Part shown: positions 27,473 through 36,632 of the stretch, one piece after another | Position numbering within the stretch: the stretch's first letter is position 1 | How the letters are laid out: each line of letters begins with the position of its first letter | NCBI RefSeq assembly: GCF_947495825.1 | Contig: NZ_CANMAH010000003.1 | Span: forward strand, 1-64,000 | DNA length: 64,000 nt | Origin: an uncultured Psychrobacter sp. | Lineage (GTDB): Bacteria; Pseudomonadota; Gammaproteobacteria; Pseudomonadales; Moraxellaceae | Reading direction: 5' to 3' | Position numbers and translations under genes: made by a program | The notes under the pieces: model-generated | Told to the model about the DNA's origin: nothing | The model's input: the letters and a program-made list of their open reading frames with translations, nothing else | Database searches by the model: none

Positions 27473-27522
27473 CTTCTAAATTTTCTTTAATTAAGGCCCT
27501 TTAATTAAAGAAAATTTAGAAG
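27473..27522. repeat. Perfect 22-bp inverted repeat upstream of the dsbC-like gene
   Basis: Left arm 27473-27494 and right arm 27501-27522 are exact reverse complements (22 of 22), with a GGCCCT loop. The arms are AT-rich and contain TTAATTAA. It ends 43 bp before the GTG start of the DsbC-like gene. There is no T tail, so it is not a standard terminator. It could be a regulatory hairpin, a protein-binding site or a small mobile-element relic. Confidence 0.85.
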
Positions 27523-27565
27523 TTTTGATTCAGTAATCTACTACGAATTTGATAGGACAACGCTT

Positions 27566-28642
27566 GTGAAACGACCTGTATTAAAATTTGCTAGTCTTAT
27601 TAGTGCCATGTTATTAGTAACGACTGCCTGTGCTGATCCAACCATTACGAACCCTACAAGCAAAAGTGCTAGCCAAAACATGAGCCAAAACGTACAAAAT
27701 ACGCCCGTAGATGGAGAGGTTGGTGCTGCTATTGATAGTCAGCTACGTCAAGTATTGACCCAAGCTGGTATTAAAACGAAAATTACTTCTATTTCGCCAT
27801 CCAACCTGCCCAACATGTATCAAGTTGATCTTGCTGGTCAACCGCCACTACATATTACTGCTGATGGCAAATACGTCATCCAAGGCGAGCTACAAAAGAA
27901 CCCAAGCAAGCGTGTCGTGTCCAAAACCCCAGCGCGTAGCAATAGTGCGCAAGTAGGCATGCCTGTGAGCGCTGCGGTTAAATCAGCTGTGCTTGCTAAT
28001 ATGAGCGAGCTTAAAAACATGAGCGCCAAAACACCGTTCTTTTATACAGCGGTGCCGGGCGTGCTTTGGGGCGCGACGTTAGAGGGCGTGCCGTTTTTAC
28101 TATCCGATGACGCGCAATATATTACAGATGGCGAGATATCAGTCATTGAGAATGGACAGTTTACAGGACTCGATGAGGAGTTTGAAAAACGTAAAAACCA
28201 ATCCGTATTTAAAACCTTAGATGACAAACAACTAATAACCTATCCGGCAACTAGCGCTGAGAGAGCCGTTATCTATGTTGCTGACGATGTCAACTGTCCT
28301 TATTGCCGCAGACTGCATCAACAACTACCAACGCTCAATGCAAAAGGCGTGACCGTAAAAGTCATCGGCTATCCGATATATGAGCAGTCACCGGTGCAGA
28401 TGCGCGGTATCTGGTGTCAGGCAGATGATAACAGCCGTCGCAAGGCGTTTGATAAAGCGATGTTAGCGGGTGAGATGACGCCTGCGCCAGCCAGTTGCAG
28501 TACAGATTATGTGACACCGAATCGTGAAAAGGCAGCTGGCTTGGCGGTTATGGCTACGCCTGCTATTTACCGTGAAGATGGGGTACTCTATCAGGCCAGC
28601 TTTGAGAGTCCTGAATTTTTAGAGTTCTTAGGCGTCAAATAG
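27566..28642 (+). CDS. DsbC-like thiol:disulfide isomerase with two N-terminal domains
   Basis: A 358-residue exported protein, far longer than the roughly 236 residues of DsbC. A signal peptide runs to about residue 22 (TTAC, possibly a lipidated Cys). Residues 51-110 look like a DsbC dimerisation domain (HITADGKYVIQGEL), and residues 132-215 look like a second one (FLLSDDAQYITDGEISVIE). The thioredoxin-like catalytic domain has CPYC at 244-247 in DDVNCPYCRRL, a second Cys pair (284, 311), and the cis-Pro in ATPA at 332. It should reshuffle wrong disulfides in the periplasm. The start is GTG with AGGAC ahead. It ends at a strong terminator. Confidence 0.83.
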   Translation: MKRPVLKFASLISAMLLVTTACADPTITNPTSKSASQNMSQNVQNTPVDGEVGAAIDSQLRQVLTQAGIKTKITSISPSNLPNMYQVDLAGQPPLHITADGKYVIQGELQKNPSKRVVSKTPARSNSAQVGMPVSAAVKSAVLANMSELKNMSAKTPFFYTAVPGVLWGATLEGVPFLLSDDAQYITDGEISVIENGQFTGLDEEFEKRKNQSVFKTLDDKQLITYPATSAERAVIYVADDVNCPYCRRLHQQLPTLNAKGVTVKVIGYPIYEQSPVQMRGIWCQADDNSRRKAFDKAMLAGEMTPAPASCSTDYVTPNREKAAGLAVMATPAIYREDGVLYQASFESPEFLEFLGVK

Positions 28643-28711
28643 ATAGTTCAGACATTTTTCTTAAAGACAATCAGCCATATAAAGTTGATTGGTATAGATT
28701 TATTAGCAATA

Positions 28712-28748
28712 AAAACCGCCCTATAAACAGAGTCTATAGGGCGGTTTT
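28712..28748. terminator. Bidirectional terminator after the dsbC-like gene
   Basis: Perfect 14-bp stem, AAAACCGCCCTATA (28712-28725) and TATAGGGCGGTTTT (28735-28748), between the convergent DsbC-like and DUF2939 genes. Confidence 0.93.
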
Positions 28749-28787
28749 ATATGGTTTGTATCAGCGTTTATGATAGAACTGAATTAC

Positions 28788-29447
28788 TTACGGGAGCACG
28801 ATATCTACGATCTTCCAGTCAATAAAGCCTTCACGCTGCATGTTTACAGTAATCGGGTAACCTTTGATTTGACCACTAATGTTAAAGCAATTAAGACCGC
28901 AATAGCTTAATGTTGGCTTGTCACTGTCTGTCCCTTGAGCCGCTTGCTGCTCTAACTGCGCGGCTTGCTGACTCATCATTTGCTGCACTTGTTGTTTGAC
29001 TACGATATCGACATCACCGCGATGAATAATCAAATCTTGGATAAGGTTTTTAAGATCGATTTGATTGCTAGAGATTGCCCAAGCAGCGGCAAGCTCTTTG
29101 GTCGCCGTATTGGCTTGGCCTTGAGTATTGATAAGTCTCTCAACGTTTTGCGGTGTGATTGCGCTATCTACTGCCTGCACAATAAAACTATTGGCAGCTT
29201 TTGCCAGAGGCTCACCGCCAAGCTCTGCAACCAATGGATACTGATTCATTGTATTGGCAAACCTATTAGTCAGTTGCGTCTTTATACTGGGCCGTACTTG
29301 TTCATAATTGATGGCAGCAGCAATAGTCGCTCCGTCTTTGTCGTCATAGGCATTTTTGAGCTGATAGGCGCTGTAATAAGGCGAACCTGCATAAATGGCT
29401 ACTACAATGACTACTAATAATAACAGCAGTGTCATGAGCTTTTTCAT
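28788..29447 (-). CDS. DUF2939 family membrane-anchored protein
   Basis: A 219-residue protein with one N-terminal hydrophobic segment (about 4-20) followed by YYSAYQLKNAYDDKDGATIAAAINYEQVRPSIK, the hallmark of DUF2939. A Gln-rich stretch (QQVQQMMSQQAAQLEQQAAQ) lies at about 153-173. The C-terminus has a Cys pair in SYCGLNCF. It is probably periplasmic, tethered by the N-terminal segment; function unknown. AAAGGT precedes the ATG. Confidence 0.75.
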   Translation of the reverse strand: MKKLMTLLLLLVVIVVAIYAGSPYYSAYQLKNAYDDKDGATIAAAINYEQVRPSIKTQLTNRFANTMNQYPLVAELGGEPLAKAANSFIVQAVDSAITPQNVERLINTQGQANTATKELAAAWAISSNQIDLKNLIQDLIIHRGDVDIVVKQQVQQMMSQQAAQLEQQAAQGTDSDKPTLSYCGLNCFNISGQIKGYPITVNMQREGFIDWKIVDIVLP

Positions 29448-29836
29448 AAAGTGGGCTACCTTTTCGCGGACTTAATACAATCATCAATATGGCGATAAAT
29501 ACTAGCATGACTTAGGCCAATAAAAGTATGAAAATGTTACGTAGGTTTGCTGCCTGAGTAATGATTAGATAAACGTCGATACAGCAATCAAGAATTTAAT
29601 AGTTCGCAACTTGATAAATCCACTTAGGGTCTCCATTAATAGCGCAAACTTATATTAATTGATTTGGTTAAAGCAGCATATCGCCGTTTTGACTCGCAAT
29701 TTCCATATACTTCCTACACTTTTATTATACAGCTTATGTTTCATGTGAAACATTTGCAGATGCCTAGTTGTAAAAATTAATATGTTGGTTGATGAATTTG
29801 CCAGTTGGCGTGACTGTAATGACGAGAGGAGAGCCC
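29448..29836. other. 389-bp divergent spacer upstream of dnaJ
   Basis: Must hold the dnaJ promoter and that of the DUF2939 gene. It contains a near-perfect parS-type palindrome at 29737-29752. I see no clear sigma-32 element or ORF. Confidence 0.4.
29737..29752. other. parS-like site, one mismatch
   Basis: TGTTTCATGTGAAACA differs from the parS consensus only in the central CACGTG (CATGTG). It lies 85 bp upstream of dnaJ. One central mismatch may weaken ParB binding. Confidence 0.5.
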
Positions 29837-30973
29837 ATGAGTAAGCGTGATTTTTATGAAGTATTAGGCGTTAGTAAGACTGCAGACAGTAAAGAGATCA
29901 AACGTGCATATCGTAAGCTGGCGATGAAGTATCATCCCGACCGTAATTCTGATGATCCTAAAGCAGAAGAAAAGTTCAAAGAAGCGTCGATGGCTTATGA
30001 AGTCCTAAGCGATGCAGACAAACGCTCTGCCTACGATCGTATGGGTCATGCAGCCTTTGAAAATGGTATGGGCGGTGGCGGCTTTGGCGGTGCAGGGGCA
30101 GGTAACTTCCAAGATATCTTCGGTGATATCTTTGGGAACTTTGGTGATATCTTTGGTCAGTCGCGCGGTGGCGGCGGTGGTCGTTCGCGTCGTGGCTCTG
30201 ATCTGCGTTATGTCATTGAGCTGACGTTAGAAGAAGCGGTACGCGGCTGCAAAAAAGAGATCAGCTTTACTGCCCCAGCACCTTGCGATACTTGTGATGG
30301 TAAAGGCGCAAAAGATGCTTCTGATGTCGTGACTTGTCAGACTTGCCATGGTCAAGGTCAGATTCGTATGCAGCAAGGTTTCTTTGCTGTGCAACAAACT
30401 TGTCCGCATTGTGGTGGTACGGGTAAACAGATCAAAAATTCATGCCCTGATTGTCATGGTGATGGTGTCAAAGAAAAGTCACGTACGCTAGAAGTTTCTA
30501 TTCCAGCAGGGGTCGATGACGGTGATCGCGTACGTCTGGCTGGTGAAGGTGAAGCGGGCGGCGCAGGTGTGCAAAATGGCGACTTGTATGTTGAAGTACG
30601 CGTCAAACCGCACAATGTCTTTACTCGTCAGGGGGCAGATCTGTATATGGATGTGCCTGTTAGCATCACCGATGCAGCACTTGGTAAAGAAGTCGAAATT
30701 CCAACTTTAGACGGTAAGGTAAAAATTAAAGTTGCTGAAGGTACGCAAAGTGGTAAGTTGTTACGTGTACGCGGTAAAGGTGTCACACCTGTACGCACCA
30801 CAATGCAAGGAGATTTGATCTGCCGTGTCGTTATTGAGACGCCAGTGAACTTAACTCATGAGCAAAAAGACTTACTACGTCAGTTCCAAGATACACTTGA
30901 TGGTGATAGCAAACATCAACAGTCACCGCATAAAAAGTCGTTTTTTAAAAAAATCGGTGAATTGTTCGACTGA
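29837..30973 (+). CDS. dnaJ: Chaperone protein DnaJ
   Basis: A 378-residue type I J-protein, the Hsp40 partner of DnaK. The J domain (about 1-70) has the HPD loop in [11 protein letters not shown] Gly/Phe-rich linker follows at about 75-115. The zinc-binding domain has four CxxCxGxG repeats ([32 protein letters not shown]). C-terminal substrate domains include [15 protein letters not shown]. The frame is open to 29789, but the ATG at 29837, preceded by AGGAGAG, begins the J domain ([12 protein letters not shown]). It ends at a terminator that contains a parS-like palindrome. dapB is next. Confidence 0.97.
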   Translation: MSKRDFYEVLGVSKTADSKEIKRAYRKLAMKYHPDRNSDDPKAEEKFKEASMAYEVLSDADKRSAYDRMGHAAFENGMGGGGFGGAGAGNFQDIFGDIFGNFGDIFGQSRGGGGGRSRRGSDLRYVIELTLEEAVRGCKKEISFTAPAPCDTCDGKGAKDASDVVTCQTCHGQGQIRMQQGFFAVQQTCPHCGGTGKQIKNSCPDCHGDGVKEKSRTLEVSIPAGVDDGDRVRLAGEGEAGGAGVQNGDLYVEVRVKPHNVFTRQGADLYMDVPVSITDAALGKEVEIPTLDGKVKIKVAEGTQSGKLLRVRGKGVTPVRTTMQGDLICRVVIETPVNLTHEQKDLLRQFQDTLDGDSKHQQSPHKKSFFKKIGELFD

Positions 30974-31025
30974 TAAATTGTTCGACCGGTAGGTTGATCT
31001 GCGCAGCTGACTTCATTACTTTGAG

Positions 31026-31060
31026 CCTGATAGTTTCACGTGAAACTATCAGGTTTTTTT
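31026..31060 (+). terminator. dnaJ terminator built on a parS-like palindrome
   Basis: A perfect 28-bp palindrome (31026-31053) followed by T7 (31054-31060). Its centre, AGTTTCACGTGAAACT (31032-31047), contains the 14-base parS core. The outer arms CCTGAT/ATCAGG lengthen the stem. As RNA it is a standard terminator; as DNA it may also bind ParB. Confidence 0.88.
31032..31047. other. parS-like site inside the dnaJ terminator
   Basis: AGTTTCACGTGAAACT matches 14 of the 15 defined-or-core positions centrally (GTTTCACGTGAAAC intact); only the two outermost bases differ from TGTTNCACGTGAAACA. Confidence 0.55.
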
Positions 31061-31162
31061 ATGTAGGTAGAAAGAACCACGCAGGTAAGGATATTTGCTA
31101 AACTTACGATAAATATCATCTAAAAACTTCTTTACTAAAAACAAAGCATTCAGGATAAAGGT

Positions 31163-31993
31163 ATGAGTCAACAAGTAAAAGAGCAAATTATTAAAGTCGG
31201 CGTGATTGGCGCTGGCGGCCGTATGGGGCGTATGCTTATAGAAGCTGTGCAGGACAATCCACAAACGACATTAAGCGCAGCTATTGAACGTCAAGGCTCA
31301 AGCTTAGTTGGTGCCGATGCAGGAGAAGTGGCTGCTATAGGTCGTTTAGAGATACAGATCGTCGATGACCTAACGGCTGTGATCAATGACATAGACGTCT
31401 TAATCGATTTTAGCTTGCCAGATGCCACCGAACAAAACATGCAAATTTGTGCTGAGCATCAGGTAGCGATGGTCATTGGTACGACTGGATTTAATACACA
31501 GCAAGAGCAAGTATTGACTGAAGCCAGCAAACATACAGCTATTGTCTATGCTGGCAATTATTCTACTGGTGTCAACTTATCATTGAAGCTATTGAACATG
31601 GCAGCAAAAGCATTCGGTACAGATGCTGATGTCGAAATCATTGAAGCGCACCATAAGCATAAAATTGATGCACCTTCAGGTACCGCTTATATGATGGCAG
31701 AGGCCGTCGCAGAAGCACGTGGACAGAACCTAAAAGACGTCGCTATCTATGGCCGCGAAGGTCAGACGGGTGCGCGTGAAACAGGCACAATTGGCATTCA
31801 CGCTATTCGTGGTGGTGAGATAGTCGGCGATCATACGGTAATGTTTATCGCGGATGGTGAGGTCGTTGAGATTACGCATCGAGCTCGCGCACGCATGACC
31901 TTTGCTGCAGGCGCCGTACGCGCAGCGACTTGGGTCATTCAGCAAAACGCTGGTCAATATAATATGCAGAATGTGTTGGGTTTAAGTGAGTAG
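31163..31993 (+). CDS. dapB: 4-hydroxy-tetrahydrodipicolinate reductase
   Basis: A 276-residue enzyme that reduces hydroxy-tetrahydrodipicolinate with NAD(P)H in lysine and meso-diaminopimelate synthesis. The N-terminal dinucleotide motif is VGVIGAGGRMGRML. IGTTGF and the catalytic block IIEAHHKHKIDAPSGTAYMMAE (His and Lys of the active site) follow, then FGAVR-like AGAVRAATWV near the end. It follows dnaJ but is separated from it by a terminator, so it has its own promoter. AGGATAAAGG lies before the ATG. Confidence 0.97.
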   Translation: MSQQVKEQIIKVGVIGAGGRMGRMLIEAVQDNPQTTLSAAIERQGSSLVGADAGEVAAIGRLEIQIVDDLTAVINDIDVLIDFSLPDATEQNMQICAEHQVAMVIGTTGFNTQQEQVLTEASKHTAIVYAGNYSTGVNLSLKLLNMAAKAFGTDADVEIIEAHHKHKIDAPSGTAYMMAEAVAEARGQNLKDVAIYGREGQTGARETGTIGIHAIRGGEIVGDHTVMFIADGEVVEITHRARARMTFAAGAVRAATWVIQQNAGQYNMQNVLGLSE

Positions 31994-32122
31994 CTGTCAT
32001 CTATGATCTAAACATGACTTAAAGCAGTAGCTAGCCATAAGCCTTACAAATAGCCACTGCACATTAATAGTCTCTGCGTAGATCATGATGCTAAAACTTT
32101 TAGGGCTGATAGACAAGCATAT

Positions 32123-32162
32123 AAAAAGCGCGGTACTGCTCATCACAGTACCGCGCTTTTTT
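32123..32162. terminator. Bidirectional terminator between dapB and the PLP decarboxylase
   Basis: 16-bp stem (32123-32138 with 32146-32161), 7-base loop, with T runs on both strands. Confidence 0.93.
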
Positions 32163-32183
32163 ATCGATAATACCGACGAAATC

Positions 32184-33365
32184 TTAATCGATATAGACCA
32201 CCTCTAATGGTGGAAAGCCATTAAACTCAACAGATGAGTAAGAGTTAGTATAAGCACCAGTCGTTAGCCAATAGATTTTATCACCGACTTCTAGCTCCTC
32301 TGGCAATTGATAACCTGCTTCTTCATACATGATATCAGTCGAATCACATGTTGGGCCTGCCAGTACAACTGTCCCTTCGTTAGTCGACGTTTCCATTTTT
32401 GGCGTATATACTGGATATTTAATCGCCTCACCCAAGGTTTCGATCAAACCTTGAAACAAGCCCACATCGGTATATACCCAGCGGGTCAAATCAGTATGTG
32501 ACTTACGTGAAATGAGTACCACGTCACTCACTAAGACACCTGAACCACCAACCAATGAGCGTCCAGGCTCAAGAATAATCTCAGGCATGTCCTCAGCACT
32601 ATAATCATCACTTAAGTAGCGTGTAATCTCTTCAGCATAGACTTTTACAGGATTGACTTCGCTAATGTAATTGGCTGGGAAACCGCCACCCAAATTGATC
32701 ATTTTTAGCTTAATATCTTCTTCGTTTTTCATCCAGTCAAACATATATTTGACCTTGGCAAGTGCATCATCCCAAGCTGCTACATCTTTTTGCTGGCTAC
32801 CTACATGGAATGAGATACCATAAGGTACCAAGCCCAAATCACGTGCCTGTACCAGTAGCTCGAGCGCCATATTAGGGTGGCAACCGAACTTACGCGATAA
32901 TGGCCATTCAGCGGTATCTGAACCTTGCACCAAAATGCGCACAAACACTTTGGACCCAGGTGCATATTTAGCAATGTTTTTTAAGTCAGCTTCTGAGTCG
33001 GTTGCATATAAATCAATACCTTTTTCAAAAGCATATTTAACATGAGCCGCTTTTTTAATCGTATTACCATAAGAGATACGAGAAGCATCGACTCCGCAAT
33101 CAAGAACGCGATCAAGCTCATAGATAGAAGCACAGTCAAAGTTTGAGCCAAGATCCGCTAACAAGTTGATAACTTCCACAGCAGGACTGGCTTTCATTGC
33201 ATAATGAATCTTAGCAGTCGGGAACAAATCTGCCATCTCAGCGTATTTAGTTTTAATACGACTCAAATCAACTACCAGTAAAGGCGTCTCACGACCTTCA
33301 GCAGCTTTAGTAAATTTTTCCCAGCCGGTAGGGTCAAAATATTGGTCAATTTTAATCATGGTCAT
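32184..33365 (-). CDS. Type III PLP-dependent lysine/ornithine decarboxylase
   Basis: A 393-residue alanine-racemase-fold decarboxylase resembling eukaryotic-type ornithine decarboxylase and bacterial lysine/ornithine decarboxylases. The PLP lysine is K58 in HYAMKASP. Other signatures are SFHVGSQ, the glycine loop MINLGGGFP, the PLP-phosphate EPGRSLVGG, and the partner-subunit GPTCDSTD carrying the catalytic Cys. It should make putrescine and/or cadaverine; relative preference is not readable. AAAGG lies 10 bases before the ATG. It lies downstream of def on the same strand (44 bp), so weak coupling is possible. Confidence 0.87.
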   Translation of the reverse strand: MTMIKIDQYFDPTGWEKFTKAAEGRETPLLVVDLSRIKTKYAEMADLFPTAKIHYAMKASPAVEVINLLADLGSNFDCASIYELDRVLDCGVDASRISYGNTIKKAAHVKYAFEKGIDLYATDSEADLKNIAKYAPGSKVFVRILVQGSDTAEWPLSRKFGCHPNMALELLVQARDLGLVPYGISFHVGSQQKDVAAWDDALAKVKYMFDWMKNEEDIKLKMINLGGGFPANYISEVNPVKVYAEEITRYLSDDYSAEDMPEIILEPGRSLVGGSGVLVSDVVLISRKSHTDLTRWVYTDVGLFQGLIETLGEAIKYPVYTPKMETSTNEGTVVLAGPTCDSTDIMYEEAGYQLPEELEVGDKIYWLTTGAYTNSYSSVEFNGFPPLEVVYID

Positions 33366-33409
33366 GATAAGAAGCCTTTAAAAAAGTCACATAAAAAAGA
33401 AAGAATCAA

Positions 33410-33964
33410 TTAAGCGTTAGTCGTCTGCGCCTCTTTACTTACTTGTTTTTCACCTTGCTTCTCACGTATCTTGAGTACTTTACGGACTTTGTCACGGGCG
33501 CGAGTCTGCTTTAATCTTGATAAATAATCCACAAAAATGACACCATTTAAATGATCCATCTCGTGTTGAATACAAACAGCTAGTAGTCCTTCTACTTCTT
33601 TATCAATGACTTGACCGTTTTCATCTATCGCCTCGATACGTACTTTAGTAGGGCGTTCAACTTTATCATAGACATCGGGGACAGAAAGGCACCCCTCTTC
33701 ATAAGGCTGTTTTTCTTCTACTAGTGGCGTTACCTTTGGATTGATAAAAACCATGGGTGAGTCTTTATTTTCAGACAAATCCATGACGATCAACTGAACA
33801 TGCTGATCAACTTGAGACGCGGCCAAACCAATGCCTTCTGCATCATACATAGTCTCGATCATATCAGCGATTAGGGTCTTGATCTTATCATCAACTTCTT
33901 TAACTGGCTTGGCGACAGTGCGCAAGCGCGGATCAGGATAGCTTAAGATAGGGAGTAATGCCAT
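33410..33964 (-). CDS. def: Peptide deformylase
   Basis: A 184-residue metalloenzyme that removes formyl from new N-terminal methionines. All three motifs are present: GIGLAASQV (about 44-52), EEGCLSVP with the metal Cys, and QHEMDHLNG with the two metal His and catalytic Glu. A Lys/Arg-rich tail follows. An in-frame TTG at 33979 exists, but the ATG at 33964 is preceded by GAGG and begins [15 protein letters not shown], as in the family. It is not adjacent to fmt as in many gammaproteobacteria. Confidence 0.95.
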   Translation of the reverse strand: MALLPILSYPDPRLRTVAKPVKEVDDKIKTLIADMIETMYDAEGIGLAASQVDQHVQLIVMDLSENKDSPMVFINPKVTPLVEEKQPYEEGCLSVPDVYDKVERPTKVRIEAIDENGQVIDKEVEGLLAVCIQHEMDHLNGVIFVDYLSRLKQTRARDKVRKVLKIREKQGEKQVSKEAQTTNA

Positions 33965-34125
33965 GACGGAGCACCTCAATAATAGCGGATTGAATAGGCG
34001 ATGTATTATAAGTTAAATAAGGGCAAAAGTGATAATAATCAACGGCTGAGCATATAAAAGGATGTACTACAGTGTCACATAACGCAAGTTAACGACATTT
34101 ATGAAAGAACAGTAATACCAACCAT

Positions 34126-34158
34126 AAAAAAAGACCTTACATAATGTAAAGTCTTTTT
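34126..34158 (-). terminator. Terminator of the YeaQ-type gene
   Basis: Stem AAAAAGACCTTAC (with one mismatch) at 34126-34140 against GTAAAGTCTTTTT at 34146-34158, with T tracts in both directions, 34 bp beyond the stop. Confidence 0.75.
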
Positions 34159-34191
34159 ATGCCAATCAATAAGCTACGTTGTCTAAACTCA

Positions 34192-34446
34192 TTATGTGCG
34201 GCGCTTGTTTACGATCATCTCATATAAGAACAATAATATAATAGCACCAATGACTGAGAATACTAGACCAGTAAAGCCACCATCAGCGTCAATACCGATA
34301 AGACCGGCAATAAAACCACCTAACATCGCACCGACGATACCTAATACAATGGTCATAATCCAACCCATAGGATCGCTCCCAGGTTTGATAGCACGGGCCA
34401 ATAAACCTGCAACAAGACCTACAATAATCATCCAAATAAAGCTCAT
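34192..34446 (-). CDS. GlsB/YeaQ/YmgE family membrane protein
   Basis: An 84-residue protein, the usual size for the transglycosylase-associated (DUF/PF04226) family. It has three hydrophobic segments with the characteristic GLVAGLLARAIKPGSDPMGWIMTIVLGIVGAMLGGFI core, a membrane stress-response protein of unknown mechanism. GGAGAAG lies just before the ATG. Confidence 0.88.
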   Translation of the reverse strand: MSFIWMIIVGLVAGLLARAIKPGSDPMGWIMTIVLGIVGAMLGGFIAGLIGIDADGGFTGLVFSVIGAIILLFLYEMIVNKRRT

Positions 34447-34836
34447 TATTCTTCTCCTAATGTATTACAAATGGTAAAAATTTTATATTAATTTTTTCTT
34501 AAGTCTTTTCTAATGTTGATAGCAGCATTGTAAACATTTAACGTCAAAATAAATAAGCGTAAAGTGTTACCAGTGTAAGCACTATGTGAGAAAAAACCAC
34601 CATTTGCTATTTTGCAGATGAAATAAGTAAATGAAAGGTTACAAAAGTAATTACAGTAATACGGCAGTTACTAATATAGATTGCACTTTTGTCTATAAAT
34701 TATAGAATAAAAGTCGAGTATATGGTGAGATAAAAAAAGCGCTATTCTTATGGTTAAGAATAACGCTTTTAAATTTAGCTAAACCACTTATGTAATGCTG
34801 TTTAATTACAATGAGTTAAAAATAAAATAGGAAGCT
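34447..34836. other. 390-bp spacer
   Basis: AT-rich, between the YeaQ-type start and the mpl end. It contains the mpl terminator (34732-34770) and presumably the YeaQ promoter. I see nothing else. Confidence 0.4.
34732..34770 (-). terminator. mpl terminator
   Basis: Long stem: AAAAGCGCTATTCTTA at about 34735-34750 pairs with TTAAGAATAACGCTTTT at about 34754-34770, with one internal mismatch. Read on the minus strand it ends in a T run. Confidence 0.85.
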
Positions 34837-36369
34837 CTAAGTTTGAACATTTAGCTCAGATAACGATGTTAATAGGCGCTGATGAATACCTTCAAAGCCC
34901 CCATTTGACATAATAACAATCGCATCACCTGTTTGTGCATGCGTCGTAATATGCTCGATAATATCTTCTATACTATTTATAACCTGCTGATTATCATTAT
35001 GTGCAGCACGCTCAATGACTTCTTGTAGCCCCCATTCAAGACCAGCAGGCTCATACCAAATTGTGTGATCCGCTAACGCTGCTGATTGTGCCAGACTGTC
35101 CTTATGAATACCCATCTTCATGGTATTGCTACGTGGTTCGATAATCGCCCATAGCCGTCTGTTAGTGAGTTTCTTTTTGGCACCATCTAAGGTCGTCGTA
35201 ATCGCTGTCGGATGATGAGCAAAGTCATCAAATACTAAAATATCGTTAACATCTCCGATTAACTCCATGCGACGTTTAATACCTGCGAACGCTGATAGAG
35301 CGGCACATGCTGTCGTCACATCTACCCCGACGTCATAAGCTGCAGCTACTGCAACTAGCGCATTATTAACGTTATGCATACCGCTCATCGACCAATCAAC
35401 AGTAGCACTCGCTGATAGATCAGCGTTAAAGCTTACTTTGAACTGACTACCATCTTCTGCTAACAGAGCTGCTTGCCAGTCACTTGCCCTAACTTCGTTC
35501 GTAGTGCTTTTTTTGTCGACTGCTGCAATATTTGTAAGCCTCTCGTCCGTCACTGCGGTGCGCCAGACTGGTGTCCATACACCTTTAGCCAATGTATCTT
35601 CTAAACTGGTGGTCGCTGCTGGCATGATAATCTTGCCAGAACTTGGGATCATACGTACCATGTGATGGAATTGAGTCTGGATAGCATTTAAATCAGCAAA
35701 AATATCGGCATGGTCGAATTCTAGGTTATTTAAAATAGCAGTCCGAGGTCGATAATGGACGAATTTTGAGCGTTTATCAAAAAACGCAGAATCATATTCA
35801 TCTGCTTCTATGACAAAATAGCCCGATGTTGCAGAAGTTGTACTATTACTTTCGATAGAGTTTGCAGCTTCATTGGATTTGCTATCTGCACCTAAGTAAC
35901 TGCTATGCGCAAATACGTTTTGCAGGCGCGCATCTGTCGTATCTACTAATGGCACACCGCCAATCAAAAACCCAGTGTCGATGCCAGCATAGTGTAGTAT
36001 CCATGCCAGCATAGTAGTCGTGGTCGTCTTACCATGCGTACCCGCCACTGCCAATACATGCCGTGATTGCAATACTTGCTCAGAGAGGAACTGCGGGCCT
36101 GAAGTATATCTCATGCCTTGATCAAGCACATACTCAACGACATCCATACCGCGCTTCATCGCATTACCAATGACCACCAAATCAGGCGTTGGTTGCAAAT
36201 GCTCTATAAGATAGCCTTCTTGGATAGTCACGCCAGCGTTTTGAAGCTGAGTCGACATAGGAGGATAGACACTAGCATCTGAACCTGTGACCTTGTGTCC
36301 AAGCTCTCGCGCCAATAAGGCCAATGAACCCATAAAAGTGCCACAAATACCAAGAATATGAATATGCAT
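34837..36369 (-). CDS. mpl: UDP-N-acetylmuramate:L-alanyl-gamma-D-glutamyl-meso-diaminopimelate ligase
   Basis: A 510-residue Mur-ligase-family enzyme for peptidoglycan recycling: it rejoins the released murein tripeptide to UDP-MurNAc. The N-terminus MHIHILGICGTFMGSLALLARE is diagnostic of Mpl, and the ATP P-loop is AGTHGKTTTTTMLAW. DFAHHPTAI and EPRSNTMKMG are typical C-terminal motifs. It is longer than the usual 450-460 residues because of two polar inserts (Asn/Ser-rich around 175-195 and a stretch after TAVTDERLTN). Monocistronic. Confidence 0.93.
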   Translation of the reverse strand: MHIHILGICGTFMGSLALLARELGHKVTGSDASVYPPMSTQLQNAGVTIQEGYLIEHLQPTPDLVVIGNAMKRGMDVVEYVLDQGMRYTSGPQFLSEQVLQSRHVLAVAGTHGKTTTTTMLAWILHYAGIDTGFLIGGVPLVDTTDARLQNVFAHSSYLGADSKSNEAANSIESNSTTSATSGYFVIEADEYDSAFFDKRSKFVHYRPRTAILNNLEFDHADIFADLNAIQTQFHHMVRMIPSSGKIIMPAATTSLEDTLAKGVWTPVWRTAVTDERLTNIAAVDKKSTTNEVRASDWQAALLAEDGSQFKVSFNADLSASATVDWSMSGMHNVNNALVAVAAAYDVGVDVTTACAALSAFAGIKRRMELIGDVNDILVFDDFAHHPTAITTTLDGAKKKLTNRRLWAIIEPRSNTMKMGIHKDSLAQSAALADHTIWYEPAGLEWGLQEVIERAAHNDNQQVINSIEDIIEHITTHAQTGDAIVIMSNGGFEGIHQRLLTSLSELNVQT

Positions 36370-36632
36370 AGATGGTCCACGCTATGATGAAAAATTAAAT
36401 GAAGTCATACTGACAAGAATAAACAGTCAATAAATTAATTAAAAAAGATTCAGTATTTAACGGCTACTAACTTGTGCAAGAATGTTAGCAGCGCTTATTG
36501 TAAAGTAAACACCAATAGATAACCAATGAAAAACGCCCAACAAGTAGGCGTAAATAGTCGTTGAGACAGTTTTAATAAAGTTGCGTCTATATTGATACAT
36601 ATAGAGTTATATCCAACCCTATAAACGTCTGC

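Larger units (their letters stand above)
27214..27565. other. 352-bp spacer rich in inverted repeats
   Basis: Between rsuA and the DsbC-like gene. It holds an imperfect hairpin at 27289-27327 and a striking perfect 22-bp inverted repeat at 27473-27522. No ORF is supported. Confidence 0.5.

Noticed and set aside
29448..29836. Replication origin near the parS-like sites
   Set aside because: I see no cluster of DnaA boxes (TTATNCACA) and no dnaA or dnaN; parS-like sites alone do not make an origin.
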